Source: Tanypteryx hageni (lineage: Eukaryota > Arthropoda > Insecta > Odonata > Petaluridae). Taken from it: a stretch of DNA of 64,000 nucleotides. The stretch's first letter is position 1. Each line of letters opens with the position of its first letter. Below the pieces are notes generated by a model. That model was not told where the DNA came from. It was given only the letters and a program-made list of their open reading frames with translations, and ran no database searches. This document shows positions 10,156-21,420 of this stretch, one piece after another. The stretch lies in NCBI GenBank assembly GCA_028673005.1, contig CM054113.1, forward strand, positions 212,961,504-213,025,503. Direction: 5' to 3'. The position numbers and the translations under genes were made by a program.

Positions 10156-11036
10156 AATATTCCAAAATGTAGAGGGGTCCATGGGACGGTGACTACGTAG
10201 CGCAATGGGAGTTCATGGAGATATCACACAATATTAAACTTGTTAACATTTCTATGTATTTTATTTACCTAAATACCCGCTAAAAATGACATTTTCCTTA
10301 TGCATAGGGGAGACTGGGGCTAGTTGTTACACTTTTCACTAATTATTTTTTTCTCTTTTATACCTGAGATGAATTGACAAAAGACTTTCCTTGCTGTTAT
10401 AATTTTGCTTTATAAATTATATTTTTATGCGCTATTTGCGTAGCGGCTGATTCCAAATTCAAAAATCCGAGCGACAAATTTAAAAAAAACTTAATATCTT
10501 CATGAACCCTCGAGGGAGAGGATATTCTTCCGATATGCACTAATTTAGGACATTTAAAAAACTGATAAAAAACGCAATGAAAATGCATTTTGCTTATAAA
10601 ATAATTCAATTCTATTTAATGTATTTGTTGAAAAGAAGAACTTCTCAACGTTCTCTGGCAATGGTAAAAATTTGATTAAGTGAAACATAATTTTAATAAT
10701 GCAACAAAATATACTACAATTTTCGTCTATTATGTATTTCTAGTGCCAAAGTCGACTTAATGTTTGCTTCCAGTAAACTGGAATACTTGTTCGAATGACA
10801 GATATTACTATATCTATTGTTATTAAAACTTACAATATTCTGCAGTATAAAATCATCTTTTCGGTTTTTATTAAAAAATAACTCTAAAAATACAACCTCA
10901 ATTCCATGGAATAAGCGAAAATTTAAATTAAAAATTTTGTATTAACGCACGCGTCTACATCCTTTACTCCGTTGTCGGTTCAAGTCCCTAGCGAACACAG
11001 TAACGCAGCCAGTGTTAGTCCAGCGGAAATGGAAAG
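10156..11036. other. no gene; possible isolated transposon end
   Basis: At 10304 TAGGGGAGACTGGGGCTAG, preceded by CA, looks like a TA-flanked transposon terminus, but no partner was found. GGTTCAAGTCC at about 10979-10989 matches a tRNA B-box consensus, but no tRNA fold is supported. The rest is AT-rich. Confidence 0.3.
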
Positions 11037-11195
11037 CCATATCCTTCGGTGAACCATTTCAGACGTGGAATATCCTCGAGGATTTGGGCTGAGTCGTAAT
11101 GAGCATGGAAAACACTTTTCCGTCTTTGGGTCTCAATTTCGAGACCTTTCCTCAGGGGCGAGGCGCGGTCTCAATTCGACCCCGGTAGCCTGCAA
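11037..11195 (+). pseudogene. Harbinger C-terminal segment, inverted copy
   Basis: In plus orientation this carries the same VENAF-to-FDPGSL block as 8219-8480, here MSMENTF followed by frames leading to FDPGSLQ. It stops matching right after the GSL codons. It lies head-to-head with the N-terminal Harbinger fragment at 11282-11680, which is on the other strand, so the element has been inverted internally. Confidence 0.7.
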
Positions 11196-11281
11196 TTCTA
11201 CGGCCATTTCTTGATTCCCCTCATTCGCTCGAACTTCCAAAACATATACCCCACACCACCCTTCCCCTCTCTCACTGCGAA

Positions 11282-11680
11282 TCACGTAGTGCCAACATAT
11301 ATTTTAACTTCACTTTTTGGCCGAGAGCGGCGCGACCGAGCTTGCCCACAGACTTTTAAAAATGACTGTACATTTAGGCTGTGATTTTGAAGGTGATTGA
11401 CAAAGGCTTCCTCATGCTCTGCCGGGGTGAGAATATTAACATATGTGCAATCAATGGCTCCCTCAAATGGCTGAGGTGCATGGAGAAATTTTATTCGAGC
11501 TGCTTGCCGCTGCTCTTGAGTAGTTGGGAATTTTACCCATGGCCTTAATAGGCGCCGATTTATTAAATCTGTGACAGCATGAAGGCACCGACTCACAGAT
11601 GATGGACTGATGGCAAAATCAAACCGATCACCAGTTGGTCTTTGATAGCTGCCATAAAGCTGTTGATCCTGAACAGGTGG
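11282..11680 (-). pseudogene. Harbinger (PIF) transposase N-terminal DDE fragment
   Basis: Going leftward from about 11680 the frame reads GSYQRPTGDRFDFAIS, then SSVSRCLHAVTDLINR, KFPTTQEQRQAARIKF, FEGAIDCTYVNILTP, and ends HLQNHSLNVQSFLKVCGQ. This is the typical start of Harbinger nucleases. AIDCTY holds the first catalytic Asp, and the NHSLNVQ block is the conserved YHSINVQ. Similarity ends at about 11290, where the frame reads into unrelated residues, so the central and C-terminal parts are absent. At 11680-11690 it abuts the truncated RT of LINE X on the same strand. Confidence 0.8.
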
Positions 11681-11689
11681 TCCACTGTA

Positions 11690-12600
11690 GACCTGCTACA
11701 TCGGAAACCACACTGGACATTAGAGAGAAGTTTACCACTCTAAGGGCACCAAACTAGACGTCTGTTGACCATTCTCTCCATCAGTTTGCACAGGCAACTG
11801 GTCAAGGAGATTGGGCGATAGCTGGATGGCAGGCTCTTGTACTTTCCCTGTTTAGGGATAGGTACAATTGCCGATTCCCGCCAAGATTCAGGGAAAACCC
11901 CCTCAACCCAAAGCTGATCGAGGGTTTTCAGCAGATCCTGTTCAGCAACTATGGGCAGATGTTTGAGGAAGGCATTGTGGATACTGTCCAAGCCAGGACA
12001 AGAGTCCTTACCATCCCCAATCGCTGACTTCAACTCCCACAATGAAAAAGGTTCATTGTAGGATGCTGGACTGCTGACATTGCCAAGGTTTAGTACAGTT
12101 CTTTCCTTTCACTCTTTATTTTGAATGAAAGAAAGCTCGTACTCAGCCGTGCTGCTAACCTTGGCATAATAGAGTCCTAACGCTTCGCCAATGGCAGCAA
12201 GAGATGTTATAAGTTGGCCTCCAATTTCTAGACTTGGCACACTTGAAGGGTGGTATTTGCCTGAGATTTTATTAACCCTATTCCAGAACTGTGCAACTAG
12301 AGTCCTGTGGTTAATGGAGGATACATACTTTATCCACGAGGACCTTTTCGCATCCTTGATGACCTGGCAAGCTTTCGCCCTCAGTCGTCGAAACGCCGCA
12401 AGATTTGTGCATGTGGGGTGTCTATTAAAAATTCGCAATGCCCGTTTGCATTTCCGAATGGTCACCGCACATTCCTCATTCCACCAGGGAACAGGAGTGT
12501 GGCGTGTCATCCCAGATGACATTGGAATGCTATTACTAGCAGCATTGAGTACAGCTGCTGAATTAAGAGAGGGAAGTGGTCACTACCGCAAAGATCATTA
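11690..12600 (-). pseudogene. LINE X: linker and N-terminal RT
   Basis: Frame 12522-12109 carries TPVPWWNEECAVTIRKCKRA, the usual linker motif after the endonuclease in I/jockey-type LINEs, and SSWIKYVSSI. Frame 12042-11740 carries the start of the RT domain: PGLDSIHNAFLKHLP, SAIVPIPKQGK and SSYRPISLTSCLCKLMERMV. A stop follows, then QCGFRCSRSTVDHL near 11700. The polymerase motifs A to E are lost by truncation at about 11690. Compared with LINE Y (15119-16981) this is a clearly different, more diverged member of the same clade. Confidence 0.8.
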
Positions 12601-13207
12601 TGCACAGACATTGTAAATAGTGGTGCAATGGTGCTGCTACATATAACTAAATCAATTGAGGAGTACTCCCCATTAAAAGCATTAAAACATGTTTTTTGCA
12701 GTCATTCAATAAAATCAGGTTAAAATCATTAAAAAGGTTTTCTAAAAGATGACCTCTGTCATTGTTGTCGGCCATCGTGTCCCTTCAGAGTGTGTTGTGG
12801 GCGTTAAAGTCGCCCAGCAGCATGAATGGCAGTGGTAGCTGATTGATCAGGTCTTCAAGGTTCCCCCTGTTGACTTGAGCCCATTCCGGAGGTATACATT
12901 ACTTAACGTAATTACCTCCGGAGTGGCTACAGTAACAGCTACGGCTTGGAAGGGTGTCCTAAGGTCCACCTGGGAGATGTAGAGGGTCTCCCTGATGGCC
13001 ACGGTGACCTCCCCCCCCCTGGGCTCTGTTTTTACTAATGTCGTCAACTTGAAGAACATTAAAAACTTTCAATTTAACCTTGTCTGTTTCTTTAAAATGG
13101 GTCTCTTGTAATAAAATACAAGCAGGGTTAAAATCCTTTAATAAAATCACCAGCTCCTCTCTGTGTGTATAAAAACCATTACAATTCCACTGTATGAATA
13201 GGGGCAT
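12601..13207 (-). pseudogene. LINE X: apurinic-type endonuclease domain
   Basis: ORF2 begins near 13207 with MPLFIQWNCNGFYTHREEL and has the catalytic LLQETHFK block. After frameshifts near 13030 and 12850 it continues with QLPLPFMLLGDFNAHNTL. The conserved Asn, Glu, Asp and Asn positions of LINE endonucleases are visible, but the frame is broken and one stop falls just after NTL. It starts about 130 bases past the end of gag. Confidence 0.75.
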
Positions 13208-13332
13208 TAAAAGGTGGAAATTAAGTTTAAAACCATGAATATAATTGACGTTAACAACGTCTGACTAGATAGAAATATTTACATAAAACAGATAGAATAT
13301 TTGCATAAACTACAAAATATATAAAATTGTGA

Positions 13333-14117
13333 TGAAGCTTAGCGCTTAAGCTTCGTCTTTCCCCTATTGTGTCTATTAAGGACGAAGGCCTGTAATTGGC
13401 CCTCGTCCGTTTGTTCTTCTTGCATGCCCTCCTCATCTGATGCTTGTTCAGCACAGGGAGTGCTGCATGGCAGTGTTTCCTCTCGCCGAGAGGAAGGAGG
13501 ATTTTCTGGGGAACTTTTGTTTTTGGATGCTTTTGTTTTTTTATCATAATTTCTTGTTTTCTTTCCTTCCTTTTCCTTAATTCCCACTTTTTGTATACCT
13601 CATCTGTTTTGGTAGCGATGGTACTCTTCTTGATAGGGGTAGCTGCCAAGGATGCAAAAGACCTTGAGAAAACTGGAGCAACAAGCATTCTGAACTTTTT
13701 CCGTGCCTCAAAGTAAGACAGTTTCTCAAGCGTCTTAAGCTCCATAACCTTTTTTTCCTCCTTTAACTTTGGGCAGTCCTGAGAGAATGCCAGATGAGGA
13801 CCTTCACAGTTCACACATGAGACCGTCGCTGCACATTCTGCTCCATCGTGCTTATCCTGATTACATCGGGGGCAGACTGCTTTCCCCTTGCAACGTAGAG
13901 CAGTGTGCCCAAACTTTTGGCACTGGAAACAGCGCATAGGGTTTGGTATATATGGCCGAACTGCACATGCCTCCTAACCAATCATGACCTTCTCTGGTAG
14001 CTTCTCGAGGGAGAACGTGAGGACCATAGAGGTAGTATTGACTACCTCACCGTTTCTGTTCTTCGTCAATCTCCTGCAGTTAATGACCCCCTGAGAGGCC
14101 ATCTCCCGCTTACACTC
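13333..14117 (-). pseudogene. LINE X: gag second half with CCHC knuckles
   Basis: The frame continues IEECKREMASQGVINCRRLT and VLTFSLEKLPEKV, then has one in-frame stop at about 13974. It then gives VRPYIPNPMRCFQCQKFGHT, the start of three zinc-knuckle-like motifs (CFQCQKFGHTALRC, CPRCNQDKHDGAEC, CVNCEGPHLAFSQDC). The basic C-terminal part is best read in the frame ending near 13339 (AFVLNRHNRGKTKLKR), so there is also a frameshift near 13590. The role is RNA binding in the retrotransposition particle. The first half of the same protein lies at 18032-18397. Confidence 0.8.
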
Positions 14118-14127
14118 CTCGATCTCT
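14118..14127. repeat. target site duplication of LINE Y, 3' copy
   Basis: CTCGATCTCT on the plus strand, identical to 18032-18041. It directly abuts the (GTAT)n tail of LINE Y. Confidence 0.8.
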
Positions 14128-14150
14128 GTATGTATGTATGTATGTGTGTG
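14128..14150 (-). repeat. 3' tandem-repeat tail of LINE Y
   Basis: (ACAT)n preceded by ACACACAC on the minus strand, placed directly at the target duplication. Confidence 0.8.
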
Positions 14151-14271
14151 TTTATTGGCGCACCAACAGTTAGAGTTATAGGCGCCAGTACCTGCTACTT
14201 ACACTTACACTTTGTATAAAAAATACTTTTGCTGTCCTTCAGATGTTTTGCAATAAATAGTTAGGGCATTG

Positions 14272-17200
14272 TCATAATTTGTTAAAAAGGCCTGTATGAT
14301 TAAAAAATTCTAACACTCGGCTAGTAACAGATGGATAATCGCCCAGGGCTTGATGGAGTTGCTCGGGAATCTGAAAGGCAAGCCACTGTCCTCTCAGATC
14401 CAAACATTCCGTCAGAATGTCTGATGGACAGAGATACATGGCACGTATCACACATCGGTGGATCCTCCCTACTGTGTAAATACCCATGCGTGAGCCTCGT
14501 GTGGCCGATCCGAATTCTGGCCAGCTTGATCTCTTCCCGGCGATCCTTTCTTGAGCAGCTACTCCAGTGCTCAAGGGTCCTCCTAACACTCTTTAGCTTA
14601 TTATCCTGTACGAGGTCCCAAGTAGCCTGCCATTTCATCCTCGAGGCCTCGCGAATACAAGATAAAATGTCGCTTGTCTGGAGAGCATTGAGGTGCGAAG
14701 GCATAGATGCTGCAGTTTTCGCTGCAGCATCCGCAATCTCATTACCTTGGATGCCCTGGTGACCGGGTATCCAGCAAAATGTCACCGCTTTTCCGCGACG
14801 AGAGACCTCGTACAGGAGTTGTTGAAAATCTAGTAGGAGTGGTTGTCCTTGGTACAAAGTATCCAAAAGCTGAAGGCTGCTCAAAGAGTCGCTGCAAAGC
14901 ATGAATCGTCGTTCTTTATGTCGAAGGACTAGCTTTAGGGCCATGTTTATAGCAGTCATCTCAGCTGTAAAGATGCTTGCTGTAGCTGGGAGTGTGCATG
15001 TGGAGGATACGACCTCCTCTTCCACCACAGCGCATCCGACTCCATCCTGGGTTTTCGATCCATCTGTATAAATAAAAACATAGTTAAAATATATATCCTG
15101 CATTTCTAAAAACAGCTGTCAGTACATAAAAGGAGGAGTATTAGGTTTTGGAAGGTTTGTTAATTTTAAAAACATCCTAGGCCTTGGGATTTGCCAAGGC
15201 GGAATGCTGATTGAGCGCATCTTGACCACTTCTGGTATTGTGTACCCAAAATCTGCAGAGGCATCACATAGCCATAGCCTAATGGGACGAGTGGCACTTG
15301 GACGGTTAATGAACCTATAATCTAGGCGGCTCTGGAATGTGGCAGAATAGGCTGGGTTCCTCGGTGTAGCTCTAACTCGAGTAGCATATGAGAGCACGAG
15401 TTGCCGTCTTCGAAGATGGAGCGGGGGTTCGCCTGATTCTGCATATAGGCTCATTACCGGACTGGTACGGAAGGCACCAAGAGCAATCCGGATACCTTGG
15501 TGGTGAATGGTATCAAGGGCTTTTACATATGACTTGCGAGCAGAGTCATAAACAATCGAACCATAGTCCAATTTGGACCGAACTAAGGCTCGATACAGTC
15601 TCATTAGGACCAGTCGATCCGCTGCCCAGTTCTTATTTGTGAGGCTGCGCATTAAATTTAGGGGTTGGATGCACCTCTGTCTCAGATCCATGATATGGGC
15701 TTTCCAACTTAGGCGTCTGTCGAATACCAGGTCAAGAAACCTAACGGATTCCTTGACAGGAATTTCTACTCCTGCGAGGGTCAATGAGGGGTCACGAGTG
15801 TGGCCCCTTGCTCTTGAGAAATGAACACATGTGGTTTTTTCGTTAGAAAAATGAAAACCATGTCTGCTAGCCCATTTTTCTAATTTATTTATCGTCAGCT
15901 GTAGCTGACGTTCGGCTGCAGAGATGGTGGATGATGAGCAATATATTGCAAGATCATCCACATATAAACAGAAACGGACAGGGGCCCTTATAATATCCAT
16001 AATTTTATTAATTACAGCAGAAAAGAGAGTTACACTCAAGATGCTGCCCTGAGGAACCCCGTTTTCTTGAGTGTAAACATCTGAAAGTTGCGCTCCAATT
16101 TTTACTCGAAAGGAACGCTCGCTTAAAAAATTTCTTATAAAATAGGCAAGATGGCCACGTATGCCCCACTTGTGTAATTGGCATAAAATATGCCATCGCC
16201 AGGTCAAATCGTATGCTTTCTCCAAGTCAAAGAACACTGCCACTAGGTGATGCCTTTGGATGAAGGCATCCTGCATTGCAGTTTCAATGGTTACCAGGTG
16301 GTCAAGAGTCGAACACCGCTTCCGAAAACCGCACTGGTAATCGGAGAGCAGGTTGTTCTTCTCCAGGTACCATTGTAGGCGGTTATTGACTAAACGCTCC
16401 ATTAACTTGCAAATGCAGCTCATCAGGGATATTGGACGATAACTAGATGGGTCAGCGTTCTTTCTGCCTGGTTTCAAAATGGGTATGATGTACGACTCCT
16501 TCCAGGTAGACGGGATAGTGTTGGATTGCCAGATATGGTTAAAGCAATAGAGGACGTACGTCATATCCTCCATTTTGAGGTTGGAGAGCATTTCCATTCG
16601 TACCTCATCCGGCCCCGGTGATGTTCGTCGGGCGACACGGATAGCATGTGATAGTTTCCATTGACAGAATGGGACATTATAGGACTCCTCATTACTTGAT
16701 GTGAAGTCCAGGGTTTTGCTCTCTTGGCAGATTTTGTGATGGAGAAAGGTGACTGGGTAGTTGTCGGTGCTAGATATTTGGGACAATTGTCTGCCAAATG
16801 CATTTGCTATAGAAGCTTTGTCAGTGATTAGTGATCCATTTACCATTAGGCCTGTGGTTGGGATGCGAGCGTTCCTTCCAGAGAGGCGGCGTATCTTGTC
16901 CCAGACTGCACTTGAGGAGGTTCGACTAGTTATTGAGGATACAAAACGCTGCCATGAAGATCTCTTAGACTCGAGAATCACACGCCTAGATCATGCCCGC
17001 ATGAGCCTATACCTCTCAAGGTTCTCCATGGATGGCTGGCGACGGAAAAGGGAGAGTGCTCTGCGTTTTTCCCTCACAGCTTTGCGGCATTCCTCATTCC
17101 ACCATGGAACGGGAATGCAACGGGCGATATTAGATGACCGTGGGATAGCAACAGATGCAGCATTTATGATACCAGTTGTGAGTTCTGTCATCAAGGCATC

Positions 17201-17937
17201 TGCATCACGCAAAGCTGGTCTTGGAAAAAACACATTTTCCCGAAAAGTCTGCCATTTGGCACGATCCACAATCCATTTAGGACAGCATTCAGCACCGGGA
17301 TAACCAGTGGAAAGTGGTCACTGTTGTGTGAGTCCTGTAATACCTCCCAGGTCATGTGTGACGCGATACCTGGGGAGCACACCAAGAGATCGATAGCTGT
17401 TAATGCTCCCGTAGCAGACGACAGGTGTGTGCATTCTCCTGTATTTAGGAGAATAAATTCTGTCTTCTCAAGATATTTTTCTACCACCCTTCCATGTCCA
17501 TTACAGAACGTGGAGCCCCAGAGCGGAGAGTGGGCATTGAAATCGCCTAATAGGAGGAAGGGGGCTGGGCGTTGGAGAGATAATTCCTCCAACTCCCTTG
17601 AACGCACCCTCCCTATGGGTTGTAGATATAATGAGCACACAGAAAGTCCTGACCATAGGCTTACACGGACAGCAATAGCCTGAAGGTTAGTGTTCAGTGC
17701 GATCTCCTCGGCATGAAGGGTGTTCCGAACCACGATGGCTACCCCGCCGCAGGCTCTGTCACCTCCCAGGAAATCCTTCCGGTAGCACACAAACCCGGGA
17801 ATCCGGGTGGTATGCTCCGGGCGAAGGTGTGTTTCTTGCAGGCAGAGTACTGCTGCTTTTTGGAGCTGCAGCTCAGCGGAGTGCGTTCGGTAACCATTAC
17901 AGTTCCACTGGATTATTTTTGCAGCAATAGGGATCAC
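14272..17937 (-). pseudogene. LINE Y ORF2: endonuclease, RT, RNase H
   Basis: From about 17937 the protein opens MIPIAAKIIQWNCNGYRTHS. The endonuclease follows, with VLCLQETHLRP, LLLGDFNAHSPLWGS and DSHNSDHFPLVIP (the SDH catalytic triad end). A frameshift at about 17275 leads to the linker CIPVPWWNEECRKA. An in-frame TGA lies at 16991. RT spans about 16980-15600, with SSYRPISLMSCICKLMERLV, LEKAYDLTW (motif A), GVPQGSILS (motif B) and FCLYVDDLAIYC (motif C, YVDD). A stop at 15119 precedes RNase H: FIYTDGSKTQDGVGCAVV, FTAEMTAINMAL, CSDSLSSLQ and GIQGNEIADAAA. The C-terminal CDTCHVSLSIRH then shifts frame near 14415 to ILTECLDLRG, completing a CCHC motif. The order EN-RT-RNase H-CCHC is characteristic of the I clade. 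About 1,220 codons, close to full length. Catalytic residues are kept but four lesions prevent translation. Confidence 0.9.
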
Positions 17938-18031
17938 CGCTTCAATTTAATTTTTGTCTTCCCTTTCTGTTTGGGCTTCTTTGTATACTTAATATAACCT
18001 GCGGCGAGATCTGAGGGTTCGGCGTCCATGA

Positions 18032-18041
18032 CTCGATCTCT
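18032..18041. repeat. target site duplication of LINE Y, 5' copy
   Basis: CTCGATCTCT, identical to 14118-14127. It lies inside the gag codons of LINE X. Confidence 0.8.
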
Positions 18042-18397
18042 ACATAAAAAAGGTCATAATTTGATATCACCCCTTGGCAGGTGTTGAGGGTTTTATGGGT
18101 CTCAACAGTTACCGGCATGTCTCCCAGCATTGAGATGTTTAAAATTTTCCTGCTTTGGGTCTTGGTCATGGTGGTAATAAGAAGAGTACCATCCCTAAGT
18201 TTTTTAATGGATTCTAAAGATCCAGGCACCTGTACCGACAAAGATTTATATATAAAGAAGGGAGACACTTTGGTAAAGGTCTCACCTTCAGTTGAATGCT
18301 TCATGATCAAGTACTTTGTACATTTCTTTGCATTATCTCCCCATCCGAGTCCGGACAGGATCATTTTGGTGGTGGAGAAAGTTTTTCTGCCATCCAA
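18032..18397 (-). pseudogene. LINE X: gag first half
   Basis: The minus-strand frame reads LSGLGWGDNAKKCTKYLI, then VSPFFIYKSLSVQVPGSLES, TLLITTMTKTQSRKILN and VETHKTLNTCQGVIS. These blocks are typical of the N-terminal half of I-type LINE gag proteins. The first in-frame ATG is near 18364 and the true start is uncertain. At 18032 the protein is interrupted by LINE Y and continues at 14117 in the same frame. Past the break the frame runs into LINE Y sequence and ends by chance at 17942. Confidence 0.75.
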
Positions 18398-18994
18398 AAT
18401 AATTAGTATTCATCTCCTGGTCTTCCTACCCACCACGGAGCCACAAATGGGATGCCGCACCACAAACTGATGCAGACACCAGGGCTAACCAGAGAGATAT
18501 AGCACCTCCGACATGGTTGTCTGCTTCAGGTCAGATCTCCAGTGCATGGGGTCTCCAAACCCATACACTTTTGACCCCCCTACACAGACCCCCACTGCCT
18601 TGGCACTCGCCAACCGAAACATCAAAACGTGACGGCAAGCCGATTAATCGGGTGTGGCTAGTACCCGACTCCTGTTTACAGTGAATTAGAGGCCAAAGTG
18701 GTGTGTTTCTCCCTGTACCCATCTTGGGCATCCAAAACCCAGACAGGATCAAGGAAGCTCAACCACCAGGTACCTCTTCTCCCCCTTACGGGTCTCCATG
18801 CATGGCAAACACGCAGGTGGATCAATATCCAGATGACGTGGTTGGACTCAGACAGCAGATCCACATACTGTCTGGATGCTATCCAAAGCGAAAAATGGGT
18901 TTTTTAACGAGGTCTGCTCCTCGCCTCATTGGTCGCCTCTTACGACCAGCAGAGGGGCTGCGGGAGTATTCTCAATCCCCCTACCCGCAGGGGG
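18398..18994 (-). promoter_or_regulatory. LINE X 5' untranslated leader
   Basis: The minus-strand 5' end reads CCCCCTGCGGGTAGGGGGA, a short palindrome, then CCGCAGCCCCTCTGCTGG and TCGTAAGAGGCGACCAATG. This resembles the conserved GC-rich 5' leaders I associate with arthropod I-type LINEs, which usually hold an internal promoter. No ORF of known type lies in it. Its outer end at 18994 marks the full-length 5' terminus of X. Confidence 0.65.
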
Positions 18995-19162
18995 TATATA
19001 ACAATAGTATTATTGTAATTATATAAAAATTGCATGCAAATCCGTTGAATAGAAAAAAAAGATAAAAATAATTAAGTATCTGTGTGTCAAAATCCCAACT
19101 TTTGTTTAAATGTTCTCTGTCGGTAGGATAGACTAGAATTTAAATCACCTCCATTGCTCAAG

Positions 19163-19170
19163 GGTTAAAC
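19163..19170. repeat. hAT target duplication, left copy
   Basis: GGTTAAAC directly before the left terminus. The right copy is GTTTAAAC at 22388-22395 (7 of 8 match). Confidence 0.65.
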
Positions 19171-19427
19171 CAGGGGTCGGCAACCTTTTTACCTGAGGGC
19201 ACAATTTATATTACTGAGGACGTGAAGGGCGCATAAGCAAGATCAGTTGATATCTCTCTCTATCAGTGGTTTATCTATGAGGGTGCCACTTTAATTATTG
19301 TGGGCGTGAAGTGAAGTAAGAATAGTAGATGTGTACCAATATTTATTAAAATGATATCTTTGTACATATAAGAGAAAAACTATTAAAGAATTTCTTATAA
19401 AAACAAAAAATAAATCAATGTAAAACT

Positions 19428-21214
19428 TGGGACTGTATATCTTCAGTCAACTTGCTATAATTGGGCACATAACTCGAGATACCTGATCTTAGGCAGTTGT
19501 CTAAATTGTAATCGGTGAGTCTTGATTGGTACTTGGATTTCAAGTGTTTCATGCTTGAAAAAATGGACTCGCATGCGTATGTTGAAGCACAGTAAGAATA
19601 TATTCTTAGGGCACATATTCTTAATAATGGATAGCGATTTTCGTCAACTAAATTTCAAAAGTTTTCATCATTTTTATGTGACCTTAAAATAATATCATTC
19701 TGCATATTTATTATTTCCATTTCTAAGTCCTTGGTGTTAACGATATTAAAGTAAGTTCCAATATTAACAGATGTAACATTGTCCATAAAATTGAACGGAT
19801 TAGCAAAGAAAACTGACGAAACCTAAAATTAAATTCCTTCAGGAAGAGTTTCAATGTGATGTGAAAATGGTTCAGTGATAAAATTTTATCAGTCAGACTC
19901 TCAATAATATATTTTAAATTCGGAAAATATGACAATGAATTTCTCTCTAGGTGAGACTTCCACAATGCCAATTTACATTTGAATGCACTTATCATTTTTG
20001 CAATGTGTTTATTTTTCTCTTGCATCTCCATATTCAGTTCGTTCAATTTTATAGTTGTATCAACAAGAAATCCGAAATCCATCAACCAAGCTTTGTCATC
20101 TAACTGTGCATAATATTCATTTCTTGACGTGAGAAATTCCTTTATCTCCTTTATGAGATTTATAAACCTCACAAGTATTTTGCCTCTGCTGAGCCATCTA
20201 ACTTCGGTATGTAAAAGGAGATCATCGAATTCGGCATCTTCACCTTGTAAAAGCAGTTTAAACAATCGGTGTTGCATTGGTACGGCTCTTATGGAATTTA
20301 TTACTTTTGTTACTGTTTTCATGACATGTTGAAAATGAAGAACTTTTGCATATAACATTTCTTGGTGTATAATGCAGTGATATGAAATAAATTTTGGAAA
20401 GAGAGGGTCTTCTTTACATAGCGCAATAAATCCATTTTTACAACATCATCGAAGGTGCACCATCTGTAGTAATTGCGGTAAACTTCATTAATGGTATATT
20501 ACTTTCTTGGACATATTTTTTAAAAGCTGAAAAAATGTCTTCACCTCTTGTTCGTCCCTTTAATGGAAGAATTTTAAGAAATTCTTCCTTTCCTGAAAAA
20601 TCATTAAACACCATCTTCACAACCATAGCCAATTGAGAAGTGTCTGATATGTCTGTTGACTCATCAAGTTGCAACGAGAAGAAAATACATTTTTGTAAAT
20701 CATTTGCCAACTCTTTCTCCATATTGTTTGCAATAACTTCAATTCTTCTTGTAACTGTTCTTGCTGATAACTGAATCATGTTCATTGCTGAGGTAATTTC
20801 ATTTTTATTTTTAAAATCTTCGAAAAGAGAGCCAGCAATTGCTAACATGGCTTCATTTACACTCTCGCCATCTTCAAAAGGCTTTTTCCTCTTGGCCAAC
20901 AAATGCAAAATTTTATGTGATGCAATCATTGCTCTTTTTGATTGCTGCACTGGTCTGGTAAAAATGCTCTGCTGATTAGTTAAACCAGATTTCATATTAG
21001 AAATTTTCTTTTTCCTGATCTCCGAGTTTAACGGATAACTAGTATTAAAATTTCCGTGGACTGTATTAAAATGTCTTTCAACATTACTTTTCTTTGAAAG
21101 TGTGACACAAGCATTGCACAATAAACAAATACACTTTCCTTTCAAATCAATAAAACAGAATTGTTCTTCCCAATCATCATTGAAGTAATATGTCCATTGC
21201 CTCTTATTACTCAT
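19428..21214 (-). pseudogene. hAT transposase (ZBED/GTF2IRD2-like), frameshifted
   Basis: The start chosen is ATG at 21214 (MSNKRQWTYYFNDDWEEQ), because a zinc finger follows directly: CLLCNACVTLSKKSNVERHF, a BED/ZBED-like C2-H pattern. The RNase H-like catalytic core starts with SLQLDESTDISDTSQLA and TAITTDGAPSM (first Asp). A frameshift near 20440 leads to the frame with HCIIHQEMLYAK and DDLLLHTEVRWLSRGKILVR (the RW motif before the insertion domain). Further frameshifts lead to the C-terminal hAT dimerisation block at 19650-19428 (IFSSMKHLKSKYQSRLTD). Roughly 580 codons, full length but inactive. Confidence 0.85.
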
Positions 21215-21420
21215 AACAGGGATGAAATTTTCTACAAATGAATTAATAAACACAACACACTGAATATCAGGAAAATATAACAAATATTGTGAACTGTTGG
21301 TCAATTAAAATTGATTTATGTTTAACCAATGAAGAGGGAAATGAGCTATCACTGGCTGATATTATAAGAGACAAAGAAAAATCTCCCAAACCCTGTACTT
21401 TGTATACTAAGCAAAGAACG

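Larger units (their letters stand above)
14128..18031 (-). mobile_element. I-type LINE Y, 5'-truncated, nested in gag of LINE X
   Basis: A 3.9-kb minus-strand LINE flanked by a perfect 10-bp duplication. It begins at 18031 within what looks like its gag C-terminus (MDAEPSDLAAGYIKYTKK, then a basic run), followed by ORF2, a 140-base 3' UTR and a short ACAT repeat tail (14128-14150), as typical for I-type elements, which end in short tandem repeats. The insertion is younger than X. Only two stops and two frameshifts are seen in ORF2, against many lesions in X. Confidence 0.85.
11690..18994 (-). mobile_element. I-type LINE X, interrupted by LINE Y and truncated at its 3' side
   Basis: Reading on the minus strand, X runs from a GC-rich 5' leader (18994-18398) through the first half of gag (to 18032). 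It resumes after LINE Y at 14127 with the second half of gag, endonuclease and the start of RT, and is cut at about 11690 by Harbinger sequence. Gag codons flow in frame from GTAGAGATCGAG at 18042-18032 to GAGTGTAAG at 14117 once Y and one copy of the 10-bp duplication are disregarded. RNase H and the 3' end of X are not in the window. Confidence 0.8.

Noticed and set aside
10979..10989. tRNA B-box-like GGTTCAAGTCC
   Set aside because: No A box or cloverleaf could be built around it.
12191..12616. 141-codon plus-strand frame
   Set aside because: Antisense shadow of the LINE X linker region.
16761..17303. 180-codon plus-strand frame
   Set aside because: Antisense shadow of the LINE Y linker between endonuclease and RT.
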